DNA from: Zerene cesonia
Taxonomy: Eukaryota > Arthropoda > Insecta > Lepidoptera > Pieridae
Length of the DNA: 64,000 nt
NCBI RefSeq assembly: GCF_012273895.1
Contig: NC_052113.1
Span: 434,001 to 498,000 of the forward strand
Direction: 5' to 3'
Numbering within the stretch: position 1 is the stretch's first letter; each line of letters begins with the position of its first letter. The translations under genes were made by a program, and so were the position numbers. Below are positions 52,301-62,935 of this stretch, piece by piece. The notes beneath the pieces are model-generated. The model was not told the origin of the DNA. It did no database searches and worked only from the letters and a program-made list of their open reading frames with translations.

Positions 52301-55300
52301 ATCGCGCGCGATCGTTTGCTTATTGCGCCGTTCGTGTAAATCGTCACCAAAATTCAGCAAATGCTGAAATTCAGCGTAGGCGTCAGTGACACGAAGAGCG
52401 TGTGTTCATTGGAATATGTGAAATAAAAGGAATACATATTGAGATTTCGTTCCCTGATTTTATTCAAAGTATGTCTTGTTATTCCTACGCTTCCGTTCTT
52501 TTGAAAAATAACTAAGCTATAAATGGAGTTTGAAATCGTTTCCTCGTTTTGCCAACGGTAGACACGAGCGTTGTAAAATAGCTAAGCCGGCTCATATGGA
52601 GTCGCCTAGAAGCACTTAACGGAGATATAGGGTGCTCCTAAACGGGTGAGGAGTTTAATCTTTTGGCAGTTGCAGTAATGAAATACAATGATCTGTTCTT
52701 AGATTTCGCTGGTGTCAGTCTATCCAAGTTTCTAAACACGAAAACATACGTTTGCCCAATAGAGCATTTGTGTACTTTACAAATATCGATATATTATACG
52801 TAAAAATGTTTAAAAAAATGTTCAATGTCATAATACATTTTGTAAATGAAACAAAAAAGGAAAATTGTAATCTTTAGAGAAATAAATATATTTAACCGTA
52901 AAATGCTTTTAACGCTTACGATTTTATCGAAAAACATATAGAGCAAATGGAACTCTAACTGAAAATTAATAATCCTACTAATATTATAAATGCGAAAGTT
53001 TGTAAAGATTTGTGTCTGTTTCTTGCTCCTTCACGCAAAAACTACTGAATCGATTGCAATGAAATTTAGTACGTAGATCGCTGAACAACTGGCATAATAT
53101 ATAGGCAACTTATTATTCCGATATTCCTACGGGATACGGACTCACACTGGTGAAACCGCGGCGCGCAGTTGTCAATAAAAAACTACATCACATTCAAATT
53201 GTCAGATTTCAAATGAACTAATTTCTGAGATAACACAGCCAAGAACAAAACTAAAACTTTAAAATTACTTCTTCTTTTAAAGTCCATTGACAAGAATAAT
53301 AACATTTTCAGCAAAAAGGACTTATGTTCAAACCGATAAACTATTGCTGCATTATGACTTGTATGGTATTTTTTCTGCACGAACTTGTACTGAAATATTT
53401 ACAAATAAAAAAGTTTACTGAACGTTTACGGGCTCAATTTCAAATCACATGTAATAAGCATTTAAAAAAATAATAAACAAATTAAAAATAATAATTTAAA
53501 CTTTTCTCAGGGCTTATGTCAAATAAACATGACAATTAAAAATTAAATTATAATATCGTTTAGTTGAGGGCCATTTTATCCATAGTCAAGTTTCATTAAT
53601 TATCCAGCCAGCAAATTTTTAAAACATACCTTATGGATAAAACTATTTTTTTTTTCTTTCTTTCTGAAGCCTGAAAAAAGTCTAGATAAATATCGGTTTG
53701 AACCACTTTGAGTTACTGACATGAAACAGTCTTAACGATCTCAATTATGCTGAAAATACAGAAATTAATTTTCGAAATTAAATCTAAAAGCATTTTTGAA
53801 AAGTTTAATAAAACTCAGAGTAACGTCAGTCGCGTCCTATCCTTCTCTACTGTACATCGGCTTTTATCAAAGGCAACTTTGCCTCAAAAGTGTTGCTAAA
53901 AGCTATTAGTGGGACGCAACATGACGTGAGAAAGGTCACACGTTGTACATTTGGGATAATAGGGCAGGCTAGGGCTGGGCGTGTGATTAGATTGACAAAT
54001 TGTTACGGAAAATTTGCATAAATTCAGATTAGAAGGCATCCCTCTCCTTGGGTTGTAAGCTGTAACGAACGTTGGAATACTAATATGGTAAATTGTTCAC
54101 GAAAAATTTAAGGATCGTTTATATTCACCATAAAACATTTGCTTCGATAGTAGGTACGTGGCTTTTAGATATTATAAATTTTATCATTGTAGTTTTTTGT
54201 TGAAAATTGAATAATATTGTATAGTTTTTTCGTTGATAATCTTATCTATGATGTGTGTGTGTTTGTTGCTCTTTCACGCAAGAACTACTAAACCGATTCC
54301 AATTAAATTTGGTACGTAGACAGCTGGACAACTGGAATATTCCTACGGGATACGGACTTACGCGGGTGAAACCGCGGGACGCAGATAGTTGAATAATATT
54401 GTAATAACTGTATAACTGAATGTTTTTTTTAGATAATCTCCGTACGAATACAAATCGGTCAAAGTTGTCACGTTAACAACTAACGTTTTGTAAAATTGTA
54501 AACTTTGACTACCACGTCACCCTTCCCGGTCCATTCCTTCTTTTCAGTTGCCAATTAAGAACGGGCAGCGCATTCGCAGAAGCATGGTAAACGACCACGA
54601 ACCACCAGCTCAGTTGCTATGACATATAAAGAAAAACACTTTTTCACTCTTTCAATAATTTAAACCTAGCAAATATATTTTTATTTATTTATTTTTCTTC
54701 TCAATATATATAACTATTCACAATTTACATAATTTATTTCTCTATTGAAACAACAAACAAACAACCACATAAAATGTGTCGATTCAGTAAAAACGTCACT
54801 AAGATACAATAATAGAAACGTCTAAGAAAAATCGTCCCAAAACTAATATTTCTAGCACCTACCCTAGCGTTGCAACTGTCAGCGCGTCGACTGAAGCCGA
54901 TCGCGTGACATCGAATGCATTGAATACGTGACAAGGTCGCCATGTCACGCTCGCGCTCACATTCACTTTTATTGGCGTGTTTATTGCTGCAGAATAAAGG
55001 AATATTCGCGACACGTCTATAAAAGTACCTATATTTCTGGTATTTATGATCTTGTCATGTTTACAAGTCGATCTGGAGTTTTGATATGGATTTGGGGATA
55101 ATAAATACATTATTTATGAATGAACAGGCTTTTATATTTCTATGCAATACAGAAGGAAATCGAGATGCTATGTTATTGATAATATGATGAAAAACGAGAA
55201 ACGTACTTCTAATTATTAATTTATTAACGTCAGAGGTCCGAGGTCGAGGTATTCTTTTCCTTTCCTTTCCTCTCGCCAATCCTTTCTTTATCCCTTCCAT

Positions 55301-58300
55301 CTAAAGTCGGCAATTCATTTGTAGAGGCGTAAGGTCTGCGTGGAAACGATCCTTCGCCTTTGCAAATGTTCATGGGCGCTGGTAGCACTTACCTTCAGGC
55401 GACCCACCACCTCCATTGCTGACGATGACATAAAAAGAAACTGTTGTAATTTGTTAATTAATGTTTCTTGTAAATATTTACATATAACAGACAGTTATGT
55501 GATGAATATAACCAAAATTATCTGTCGTAAAACAAAAAATCTGATAATAAGCTGGAGGAACAAACATAGTACAACCATTACCAAAGTGAAAGGTTTTAAA
55601 TAAACGATGCTCATCCTATCACCGAAAAGCTTTTTATGAGATATCATTCACAAATTCTTTTATAGCACTCTTTATAAAAATATCTACATTTGAATTGCCA
55701 CTGAATCTGTCACGTATATAAGCTGTATTTATAGTCCCACAGCAAGCGTGTCGAGTGTCACGTCACTGTCACGCGTTCCTCTTCCGTTTCCACGATAATT
55801 GTATCGCAGAGACAACTTGTCTTGGTGATAAAATTCCAGCTGGAATAGAAATGTTCCGCTAATCGTTTGGAACGGAATTATGTTTTTATATGTGACGATT
55901 CAATTTGAAGTATTGTAAGGAAATAGTGAAGTATTAGAATTTTTTATGTAATAGGGAGCAACTGAGCTGGTGGTACGCCCGATGGTAAGCGATCTTTATT
56001 GGCCATGACTATTCACAGAGGTAGTTTGCGAATTGGCTATCCGCTTTTAAACGTCAAGAGTTAAGGATTGAATACTGGAAATGGGCCTCCGGCTCCGCCA
56101 CACACCGTACGAAACACAGTAGCATGCTGTTATTTCACGCTGGTTTTCGGATGGGGTGTGGTAGTTTCCCCGTAAGATCTGGTCTAATTTGTACCGATGC
56201 GCGCTTGGCAGTCGACTCTAACATACATTTTAATATTAGAACTTCATTTAGTGAAGAGATTAATATGTAAAGTTTTTAAATGGACAGCGATATTCATGTA
56301 TGGGGAAGAAATAAATGAAACAAAAAACTATGATTGGAAGTCGTATAGTTTTTGGTATAATGTACACAATATTCAGATAAATTAAATTGTATTTGCTGTA
56401 CCAGATCTTTTACGTAGCGATACACTTTACAAGTTTTCATTTCTTTGCATAGATTTTAAAGTTACTTAATACGCGTTTGCGTGTTCTCTTTATTTCTTAT
56501 ATAAGCGATTAATAACGTCATTAAAATACGAGTTATTATTTGTAGGAAATACATTTTTAAACATATATGCGTTATAGGTGCGTTATAGGTGAAATGGAAC
56601 CAGTATGATTTAGGAATTTGTTTTCCCAGGCTTATAATTTTAAAATTGGCTACACTCTGCAGAGAGATCTTGGCAAGCAAACCCAATTTATAACCATTGT
56701 CATGTTCATCATATGTAAGTACGTAGTGTACGAGTACTATATGCTTTACACTCAGTGGCGTAGCTATCATATGGCCAGGTGGTGCAGTGCACCAGGGCCC
56801 CGGAGCTCAGGGGGCCCTCTAACCTCAGCTTTGAAAGAGGGGAGGAAGGCGGAAAGAGGGGAAGAGGGCCCGATTCTTTCCCTATGCACCAGGGCCCTTG
56901 TCCCCCTAGCTACGCCACTGTTTACACTAAGTACCACCGACGAAGCCGGATGGACGAAGCAAGTTAAAGCTCAAATAATTAATCGAAGAAGGTATGTTTT
57001 TATTCAAAATAAATGATACTTTTACGTAGAACTTACACGTAATTAATAATTATTTTATTTATACCCGAGAATAGTTACACAATTCCTATGAAAAACTAAA
57101 AAAAAATAAAGTACAATATCCAATAAAAAGATGAATCGAAATAATGAATAAATTGTGGACGAAAATCCCATTTTTCCTCAAAGAGCAATAAGTAATTGGG
57201 ACCGAATCTGGCTATCAAGTCATAAATTGGCCGGTTTTGTTATTTAAATCGCGTCCCAAAGGTTTTTCTACGTGATTTAACTTCGGGAGAAGATAAATTC
57301 ACTATTAAAATGGAGCTAATGTCTGCGTAGAATGGAAATATCGACGGACAATTTTTATCGCGAGCCACTTTGACGCGATGAGGCAATCATTTGAATTCTA
57401 CCTCCCGTGAGATGAGACTATTTCGGAATTAATTAGCTCCAATATGACAAAGGGAGTTTTATTTGCGTAGTACTAACTTCACGCCTGGCAGGACTTGCGT
57501 CTCGGAGAAACAATCCAAGTTCAAAGGTAATGTACATATATCTATTTCTGGGATTTCAGTATTGTGGACTTCATTAACTTTAACGCTAATCTTTTGAGCT
57601 AGATCCATAATGATATTGACACAGGGGATTAATACTGGCTAATTTTTAAGTTTCAGTTTAATTTCGGCTAATACGCAGTGTATTGAGACTATAATAATAA
57701 TAATAAACAATAATACACAAACAACAATTTTTGTATAAACGCCAAGATTTTACTTCATAGTTTACCCGTGACCAACCTCGTAAAGTGTTCGAAACGTCGG
57801 GTCAAATAATGTAATGAATAAAGCGCGCTTAAAGTCCGTTAAACTCTTTAATTTTTATAGGTTGTGAGTATCATGGCAACTGTACGTTGAGTGTAGGATG
57901 ATCATTTTAATATATCAGTTTTTTTATATCATATTCGGCAATGGAGATAGTGGGTCGCCTGATGGTAAGCGCTACCACCGCCTATGAACATTTGGAGAGG
58001 CAATAGGTCAATTGCAGACCTTACGCCTCTTCAAATGGATTGCCGACTTTAAATTAATTTTACCGATTAAGAAAGGATTGATGAGAGGAATAAAGGAGAG
58101 GACTGGGAAGGGTAGCTCCTTACCATTCACAGTCTATTCCTTTATATATTTCTTGTAATTCCATTATCCTTTAAAAAGGGCAACGCATTTGCCAACATCT
58201 ACAAATGTTTTACTAAATACCTAAAATGTTATAACTCAGCATATAATTGTATTGTATGCTTGGTACAATAAAGATTGAATAAAATTTGCCCGATTAAACT

Positions 58301-61300
58301 GTGTCTAAACGAGTCGGTTATATACGATACGGGTGAAGTTAGTAAAAGCGTCGTTCCCTAACTCAGCCCTATTTGACAGTATTTCGTAAAATCCCACTAT
58401 TTTACATATCTGATGACAACTTCTTGAACAAAGTAAACACCAGCATTTGCCAATTTGCTATGAAAATTTCGCTGAAATATTTAAGCGCTGACAAAAGCGG
58501 TTTCATATCCCGGAAACTGGCTCGGAGAAATGGTATTACGGTAGTTCAATTTAAAAAATCTCTTCAAATTCATCCGACCGCGCGTTTGATGAGAGGTTTG
58601 GAGGGATACCCGCGTATTGCACAGGTGGAAAGCATTTAGTGCCGCTTTTTAGATCTTATTGTTTATTTGATACTGGTGCACTCGCATTAGAAATTGGACA
58701 TCCAATAACAGTGTTTTGGATTTGCTTCAATATTCGATAACAAATAATTTAATTATGTCTGTTCAATGGTTTCAATTATACCGATGAATACAATAATAAT
58801 TATTAAATTTTAAGCAACATCATAATAAATGTGCAGAAGTTTGTATAGTTCAAATTTTTGGCTAAAATGTGAATAATTAACATTTTTCTGATATCTTTAT
58901 CTTTGACGGATATATGGATATGCAGTACGCTGACTGAGAATTCAAACTGACAAATCTTATACCTTTAAACGAGCAATTCTTGTATATATATATATATATA
59001 TATAATTGGGATCTCGGAATCGGCTCCAACGATTTTCATGAAATTTAGTATATAGGGGTTTTCGAGGGCGATAAATCGATCTAGCTAGGAATTTTTTTTA
59101 GAAAATGTCATATTCGTGTTTTTTTTCCCTGACATCTATTGGTGAATAGTAATACTATTTTGCTTCGTAGACAGCTGGACAACTGAAATAATGTCATATT
59201 CGTGTTTTTTTTTTCCTGACATCTATTGGTGAATAATAATACTATTTTGCTTCGTAGATAGCTGGACAACTGAAATAACACAGGCACTTTTTATACCGAT
59301 ATTCCTACGGGATACGGACTTACGCGGTTTCAACCGCGGGTCACAGCTAGTACACATTAAAATAAACTTTACACGATAGGACGTGAATGTTTCGTTCTTT
59401 GTAACATAAAACGTTAGATAATGCATAGATATCCTTTCAAAGCATTGAAAAGCTAGTGGAAAGAACTTAATAAACATAAAATAGAGGAGAAATCCGATCC
59501 TACGAGTTGCAAAAATCGATTGATAGAGAGAATTTCTTACTATCAACAAATTCTGCCTTTATTCTTTATAAATTTCCAAATAAAATTTGTGTTTTGTCAT
59601 GGTTGAAGCTTCCACCGCCGTTGCTGACTATTTAATTAAAAAAACAATAGTCGTGTACCACAGACAGGGGTCACAGATTGCAGGACACTGTTATTAGTAG
59701 ACCGTTATATAGACGTGGTGATGGCTTACCATCAGGTGAACCACCAGCTCAGTTAGATAATTAAAATAAACAAATCAATACTCGGATGCCTCGAAGAAAA
59801 GTACCCGGTCTTTAGATAACTTAATGGGGACACAGGTCCCAGGGGTGTAGGACAATGTTATTGCAAGCAGCTAACCTGATAGCATATGCGAACGCCATGA
59901 CCGCATCGGAAACGAACTGCAGCTGCCGCTCGAACTCCGTGTTGCCGGCAGTGAGCCGCTCGGCGCCGGAGCAGCGGCGCGCGAGGTGCCCGTTGTAGGG
60001 CGTGCGCGGCGCGCCGCCGTGCCGGCACTCGAAGTGCTGCTCCCAGAACTCTGCGGTTTTGTGTGTGCATTTTGGGCAGAAGTTTCAGGAATAATATGGC
60101 ATAGGATACGGAGTAGCATCTTAGTAATGTTATGGCATTTAAATATTAACATTACATCACTTTTAATTTTTGAGTTTATTCAGTATGATTGTTAAAATGA
60201 ATATAAAAAAGAATATGTTTAATTAGCACCAGAAAACGTAATGTTTACAAAAAAAAAAAAATAAAAAAGTTAAATCGATAACAAAAAGGGAATATTAAAA
60301 ACTAAAAAGTTATATAACTAATCAGTGTAGTGTTATAAAGGGTGTAAAAACAGCTACACGTAACACGCATCGTATTATAGGATTAACGTTTTAAATTCCT
60401 TTTAGATATATTTTTTGGTTAAATGTTACTCTTGCTATTGGGATTGTAGGCAAGTGCAATTGCATATTTTGTTGGAATCGATTCTGAAAAAGGATAGCGT
60501 AAACAAATAAATGGACAGTAATAACATCTCTATATAATACTCCAAATAAAAATAAAATAAATCTATATTTAGTAGATTCGATAGCTGATTATCAGTTCCA
60601 CAATACAAGTACAATATACTAACACCGAAGTATTGAAACCAATCGTTAAATACAATTAATTACTGTAGCAGAATGATAATATTTCACTGCCTCCATGATT
60701 TATTTGAGTTAAACAGAGGAAGATTTAATTACAGCGCTTCGAACAACTGTAAGTAAAATCTGAGAGCAAGCGAAATCGCTAATTGCATCAAAGAAATTAA
60801 AATTCACATCTTTATTTTTTTATTATATAGTTAATGTGTTTTTAATAGAAAAGCTATCAATTCATTAAGAATGCATTAATATATAAAAGCAAAGAGTGCA
60901 CTTTAGTCAACAACAAGTAATTTATTGATTTTTATATTTAAGGATCAGTAGGACATCTAAATATTTAAAATTTGCATATATTGTTCACGTGATAAAAAAT
61001 TATGTTTATATTCGGCTTTCACACAAATAAAACCAAACCAACATAGAACAATCTCGAAATGTAAACTCACCAACGAACCACGGATTGCGCCTATTATTCT
61101 TAACATTAAGACCCAGGAAGTACTCCGTGAAACCGATCACGTCGTTGGCCTGCGGTTGGACGCTGATCGTGCCCTCCACGGCCCTCTCGTTGCCGTCAGA
61201 GACCAGGGCCCTCGCACTCCAGCCGTCGGAACCCACCCAGCTGAAGGAGTGGGTCGCGTTAGCCCTTTCCACTGCCCGCATCACGCCAGCTACTTCTTGG

Positions 61301-61322
61301 TCCGAGCCGAATATGATGGCAC
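25199..61322 (-). CDS. mGluR: Metabotropic glutamate receptor (class C GPCR), 5' partial
   Basis: Thirteen minus-strand exons join without a phase conflict: 61322-61071, 60050-59876, 42922-42816, 42205-42129, 41612-41540, 39255-39122, 38614-38448, 35096-34938, 33717-33555, 29874-29661, 27101-26950, 26350-26251 and 25386-25199. They give about 652 residues ending in TAG. In order: the second half of the Venus-flytrap ligand domain (GSDGWSARAL, RNPWFV), the cysteine-rich domain (SCCWHCFNCTQYE), seven membrane helices, and a charged tail. The first membrane-proximal signature DSAWAIGAMAF, the loop KTNRIARIF, and FTMYTTCVIWLAF are diagnostic of mGluRs. The receptor senses glutamate or a related ligand at the neuronal surface and signals through G proteins. 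The N-terminal ~300 residues and signal peptide lie beyond base 64000. Similarity to the insect A-type (group II-like) receptor is my impression; the insect B-type (mangetout) is the alternative. Confidence 0.93.
26145..26235 (+). repeat. (GT)-rich tract next to an mGluR donor
   Basis: On the transcribed (minus) strand this is a CA-rich tract starting about 16 bases after the 5' splice site of exon 26350-26251. Confidence 0.85.
26251..26350 (-). CDS. mGluR: mGluR exon: post-TM7 tail
   Basis: Encodes LYIILIRPERNVRQSMMPVR and FSRAPPRSPLAPD (phase 0 in, phase 1 out). 'Y-I-I-L-x-P-x-R-N-V' follows TM7 in all mGluRs. Confidence 0.92.
26950..27101 (-). CDS. mGluR: mGluR exon: TM6 and TM7
   Basis: Encodes FTMYTTCVIWLAFVPLYFGT and RITSMAVTISLSASVTLVCL, FSPK. 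These are TM6 and TM7 with their conserved borders. Confidence 0.94.
27102..29660. other. mGluR intron
   Basis: AT-rich, with a 3' fragment of the GAT-tailed SINE family at about 29418-29565. No other gene seen. Confidence 0.6.
29418..29565 (+). mobile_element. 3' fragment of GAT-tailed SINE family
   Basis: Contains 'cgacatgtgacatctgcca', 'gcgcggtgga' and 'ggaagcccgtgtccc', which align with the 3' half of the copy at 39648-39955. Confidence 0.65.
29661..29874 (-). CDS. mGluR: mGluR exon: TM4 end, extracellular loop 2, TM5
   Basis: Encodes VLIVVVWMIVAP, HHHPTREDNMLVCDSYVDAS (loop 2 with the disulfide Cys), a hydrophobic TM5 and RKIPEAFNESKHI of loop 3 (phase 0 in, phase 1 out). Confidence 0.94.
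30541..30822 (+). mobile_element. 5'-truncated non-LTR retroposon with A-tail (tentative)
   Basis: A block of higher GC ending in a run of ten A, with sequence such as 'ccggggccgtgggtatctac' typical of retroposon 3' ends in lepidopteran genomes. It has no ORF. Assigned by resemblance and tail only. Confidence 0.4.
33249..33330 (+). repeat. 'aaccgacttcaaaa' family fragment
   Basis: Common lepidopteran repeat start followed by 'gaggaggttctcaattcgac'. A related fragment lies at 42571-42625. Confidence 0.6.
33498..33540 (+). repeat. (GT)n tract next to an mGluR donor
   Basis: CA repeat on the minus strand, beginning about 15 bases after the donor of exon 33717-33555. Confidence 0.9.
33555..33717 (-). 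CDS. mGluR: mGluR exon: TM3, intracellular loop 2, start of TM4
   Basis: Encodes FGTGFCFTVVYAALLTKTNR, IARIFRASRRSAKRPLLISP and SSQLAICAALVSVQ. KTNRIARIF and the basic loop 2 are signature mGluR G-protein-coupling elements. Confidence 0.94.
34825..34930 (+). repeat. (GT)-rich tract next to an mGluR donor
   Basis: CA-rich on the minus strand, starting within ten bases of the weak donor of exon 35096-34938. Confidence 0.85.
34938..35096 (-). CDS. mGluR: mGluR exon: TM1 end, TM2
   Basis: Encodes RHGGTPVVRASGRELSYVLL and AGILMCYLVTFALVF (TM2), then RPTDLLCSIQR with the conserved extracellular Cys. The donor is gtcggt, a weak match to the consensus. Confidence 0.93.
35125..35275 (+). repeat. Retroposon fragment in mGluR intron
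   Basis: Starts 'ctagctgtgagccgcggcgt' and contains 'gcgtgaaagagtaacaaac' and 'acaaactttcgcct'; a diverged relative of the copies at 19804-20207. Confidence 0.65.
36615..37614. other. Assembly gap (1000 N)
   Basis: Exactly 1000 N in the mGluR intron between exons 38614-38448 and 35096-34938; a placeholder of unknown true length. ORFs running through it are artefacts. Confidence 0.99.
38448..38614 (-). CDS. mGluR: mGluR exon: cysteine-rich domain end and start of TM1
   Basis: Encodes ACAECPRGALPDATRTRCRP, then PEQYLRPDSAWAIGAMAFSA, ending inside TM1 (LGILLTA). About 70 percent GC, in contrast with the AT-rich introns. Confidence 0.94.
38630..38800 (+). repeat. Retroposon fragment in mGluR intron
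   Basis: Contains 'ttaaattaggagtagctta', 'ttattatacgtataaac' and 'gttttaaagatctaagcat'. A second copy of the same family is at 62720-62935. Confidence 0.65.
39122..39255 (-). CDS. mGluR: mGluR exon: cysteine-rich domain, first half
   Basis: Encodes SVCSAECELGQAKQYVEGES followed by CCWHCFNCTQYE. Six cysteines match the spacing of the class C cysteine-rich region that links the ligand domain to the membrane. Confidence 0.93.
39648..39955 (+). mobile_element. tRNA-derived SINE, near-complete copy with GAT tail
   Basis: A box TGGCCGAGTGG at 39656-39666, B box GGTTCGAAACC at 39700-39710, body with 'ctgcttaaaacggtgaagga' and 'cccagcagtgggaacatata', and a (GAT)n tail at about 39938-39953. Best copy of its family in the window; others are at 700-960, 2540-2930, 6702-6745, 7460-7565, 29418-29565 and 48495-48555. 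Lies in an mGluR intron. Confidence 0.85.
41540..41612 (-). CDS. mGluR: mGluR exon: linker strand (VYHWVKVGQY)
   Basis: A 73-base exon encoding VSRGVYHWVKVGQYLDGELQ and LNIN (phase 0 in, phase 1 out), the last beta strands before the cysteine-rich domain. Confidence 0.88.
42129..42205 (-). CDS. mGluR: mGluR exon: end of ligand-binding domain
   Basis: Encodes LSGDEFHFDANGDGPARYNI, LHFKQ; the 'F-NGD-P-RY-I' pattern is the conserved end of the Venus-flytrap domain. Confidence 0.9.
42816..42922 (-). CDS. mGluR: mGluR exon: ligand-binding domain with 'DAMRP' motif
   Basis: Encodes DMHAAVCGGKPGLCDAMRPA and then SGAELLRYLRKVNFTG (phase 2 in, phase 1 out). The usual family motif is DAMKP, whose Lys (K409 in mGluR1) contacts the ligand side-chain carboxylate; here it is Arg. 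Confidence 0.92.
46941..47940. other. Assembly gap (1000 N)
   Basis: Exactly 1000 N inside the largest mGluR intron; a placeholder of unknown true length. Confidence 0.99.
50060..50160 (+). repeat. Repeat with 'cccgacgtttcgaacacttt' motif
   Basis: The motif is followed by 'agcgagcgtggtcacggg'. An inverted relative lies at 57760-57850. The family is probably a small mobile element, class not determined. Confidence 0.5.
50987..51176 (+). repeat. Retroposon fragment ('agctgcgccccgcgg' family)
   Basis: Same family as 19804-20207, ending in a (AC)n-containing stretch and 'aatattagtatgat'. Confidence 0.75.
52970..53170 (-). repeat. Retroposon fragment ('agctgcgccccgcgg' family, reverse)
   Basis: Reverse-strand copy beginning 'cctactaatattataaatgc' and ending near 'gtgaaaccgcggcgcgcag'. 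Confidence 0.75.
54248..54392 (-). repeat. Retroposon fragment with internal deletion
   Basis: Reverse-strand copy of the same family, lacking about 40 bases between 'gctggacaactggaa' and 'tattcctacgggatacgg' compared with 52970-53170. Confidence 0.7.
55955..56195 (-). repeat. Interspersed repeat fragment, reverse
   Basis: Contains 'gagctggtggtacgcccgat' and the reverse of the family at 90-215 ('aacacagtagcatgctgtta'). Confidence 0.65.
56753..56920. mobile_element. Complete 168-bp hAT-type MITE
   Basis: Perfect 14-bp terminal inverted repeats CAGTGGCGTAGCTA / TAGCTACGCCACTG are flanked on both sides by the 8-bp duplication TTTACACT (56745-56752 and 56921-56928). An 8-bp duplication and CAGTGGCG ends fit the hAT superfamily. 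It has no coding capacity; the ORF through it (56618-57016) is incidental. Confidence 0.88.
58983..59352 (-). repeat. Retroposon fragments with an internal 86-bp tandem duplication
   Basis: A TA run (58983-59004) is followed by one repeat family and then a reverse copy of the 'agctgcgccccgcgg' family ending at 59352. Units 59107-59192 and 59193-59278 are near-identical head-to-tail copies. Confidence 0.7.
59876..60050 (-). CDS. mGluR: mGluR exon: ligand-binding domain, EFWEQHFEC segment
   Basis: Encodes EFWEQHFECRHGG, RRCSGAERL and FVSDAVMAFAYAI (phase 1 in, phase 2 out). The EFWE-F-C motif and the following helix ending in 'AMAYA'-type residues are typical of the Venus-flytrap domain. The donor is followed by an intron of about 17 kb. 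Confidence 0.93.
61071..61322 (-). CDS. mGluR: mGluR exon: ligand-binding domain, lobe 2
   Basis: First mGluR exon in the window (phase 1 in, phase 1 out). It encodes AIIFGSDQEVAGVMRAVERA, then WVGSDGWSARAL and EGTISVQPQ, and ends RRNPWFV. The SDGW motif holds the Asp that contacts the ligand amino group in mGluR1 (D318 by that numbering). There is one N-glycosylation sequon, NAT. Confidence 0.93.
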
Positions 61323-62719
61323 CTTTGGGAATAGTATAATATTTAGATAAAGCTCAGATAGGAATAAAATTGGCGGCAAAAAACCAGTGATCGCGCCAAA
61401 CGGCGTGCATTAGGAGTGACCTGTGTTCGGAGAGGGGAGAAAAGGGCAAAAGAGAGAGAGAGAGCATATGCTACAACAAAAGTTGTTGTATCACAATAAC
61501 ATTGCACAACAATAATATATAATGTGTTGTAGTATACTAAGTTAAAGTATTTACATTTCTCAATATTTTTCTAGTCAAATGTGATTGAAATTCTTTAATT
61601 TTAAAACAAAACCTTTTAGTATAACAGGTTTTTTAACAAATGTTGTAGTGGTCTATGGATTATAGGAAAATAAAATATCTACTTCAGTCACTGGAAAATA
61701 TTGTTCAAATAATCCGTGATGAATTTAGTTCAAAAGTTTATTTTTTGACAATTATGTAACGTTGATTTATTAAAAACTGTTTGAAATAAGGACAAGAAAA
61801 TTAAACTTTTTAGCCTATTCAAATTAGTTGAAAACTAGATACTTTGTTCCGAAATTCCTTTGAAACGGCAACTTTTATGAATCTATCACCGGTTCCGAGA
61901 TTGATTACACAAAGATCTGTGAGGAAACTCATGTTATCTCTTCAAGAACTTGGTGAATTGTTTATTTTTGTATTCATTTTCTTTACATGTTTAACGGTTC
62001 CTTGAAATGTTATATTTGTTTTAAAAACCGCTAAATAAAACGGATAAAAAGAGCTTGATGTAACTCGTCGAAAAAATATGACCTTTTGATATGAATTTTG
62101 CTTGCATTATAACGCATTATTTTTTTCCTTGGAAATGTGAAACTATCTAAATAATTATTAAGCCGACTTCCCAAACGCTTAAAACATCCAACCTAACCTC
62201 ATCACCATATTTCCTATTTAATAATTTAAATGTCTCTCACGTCGATAGTACCTATGGATCGCAATTTCTCTACGTATGCATACGGTGACTTACATATCTG
62301 TTTGCGCTTCAGAACCTAATTTACATAACTCATTCTTTTAACCGTCTGGTAACTAGTTGAATAATTTTGTGAGTAAAAGTACCCACTGTAGACGTGCGCT
62401 TAAAAATATTTCAAATTACATCAAATGACAAAAATATGTAACACTGCGAATGGTCTGAAAATTGCCTACCATTAAAATAGTAAGAAGAGACAGCATGACG
62501 AAATGGCAAAAGCCCTCTCCAAGTACAAACGGTTCGACTAAAGAAGTGCTGGGGGAGCAAAATCGCGGTCCGCGAGTCTGAAAGATTATGGAACATCTAT
62601 ATTTGCAGCTCAAAAGGATTTAAAGTTTTAATGCCGCAACTTTTAATGGATCCCTTTCAGAGAGGAAAATTCCCAGACAGCCACTGAATTAAAGTCACTG
62701 GTTTGTTGGCAATGGGACG

Positions 62720-62935
62720 CGATGACGTACCCCAGCCTCAAGTCTTTGCATAGCCTTTACCTGCGGCTTCGCACGCTTTATATTCGGAGTAGTTTAATAG
62801 ATCTTATAATACTCATAAACCTTCTTCTTGAATCACTGTATCTATTAAAAACCCCCAAACTCCGTCGTGTGGTTTTAAAGATCTTACATACTGTATATAC
62901 ATATATGCGGATGCTTTTTACTATGTAGTTATGCA
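62720..62935 (+). repeat. Retroposon fragment in mGluR intron
   Basis: Contains 'tttacctgcggcttcgcacg', 'gtagtttaatagatcttat' and 'gttttaaagatcttacatac'; same family as 38630-38800. Confidence 0.65.

Larger units (their letters stand above)
42923..59875. other. Giant mGluR intron
   Basis: About 17 kb plus an unknown gap. It holds retroposon fragments at 48360-48555, 50987-51176, 52970-53170, 54248-54392, 55320-55435, 55955-56195, 57944-58070, 58983-59352 and 59690-59755, a MITE at 56753-56920, and otherwise AT-rich sequence. ORFs here lack family features and mostly cross repeats. No nested gene is supported. Confidence 0.6.

Noticed and set aside
52165..52389. 74-residue plus-strand ORF with mixed codon use
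   Set aside because: Begins in a sequence resembling interspersed repeat ends ('tgcggcgtcactctctg'). No splice context or family match.
56618..57016. 132-residue plus-strand ORF
   Set aside because: Crosses the hAT-type MITE and its flanks, with no domain features.
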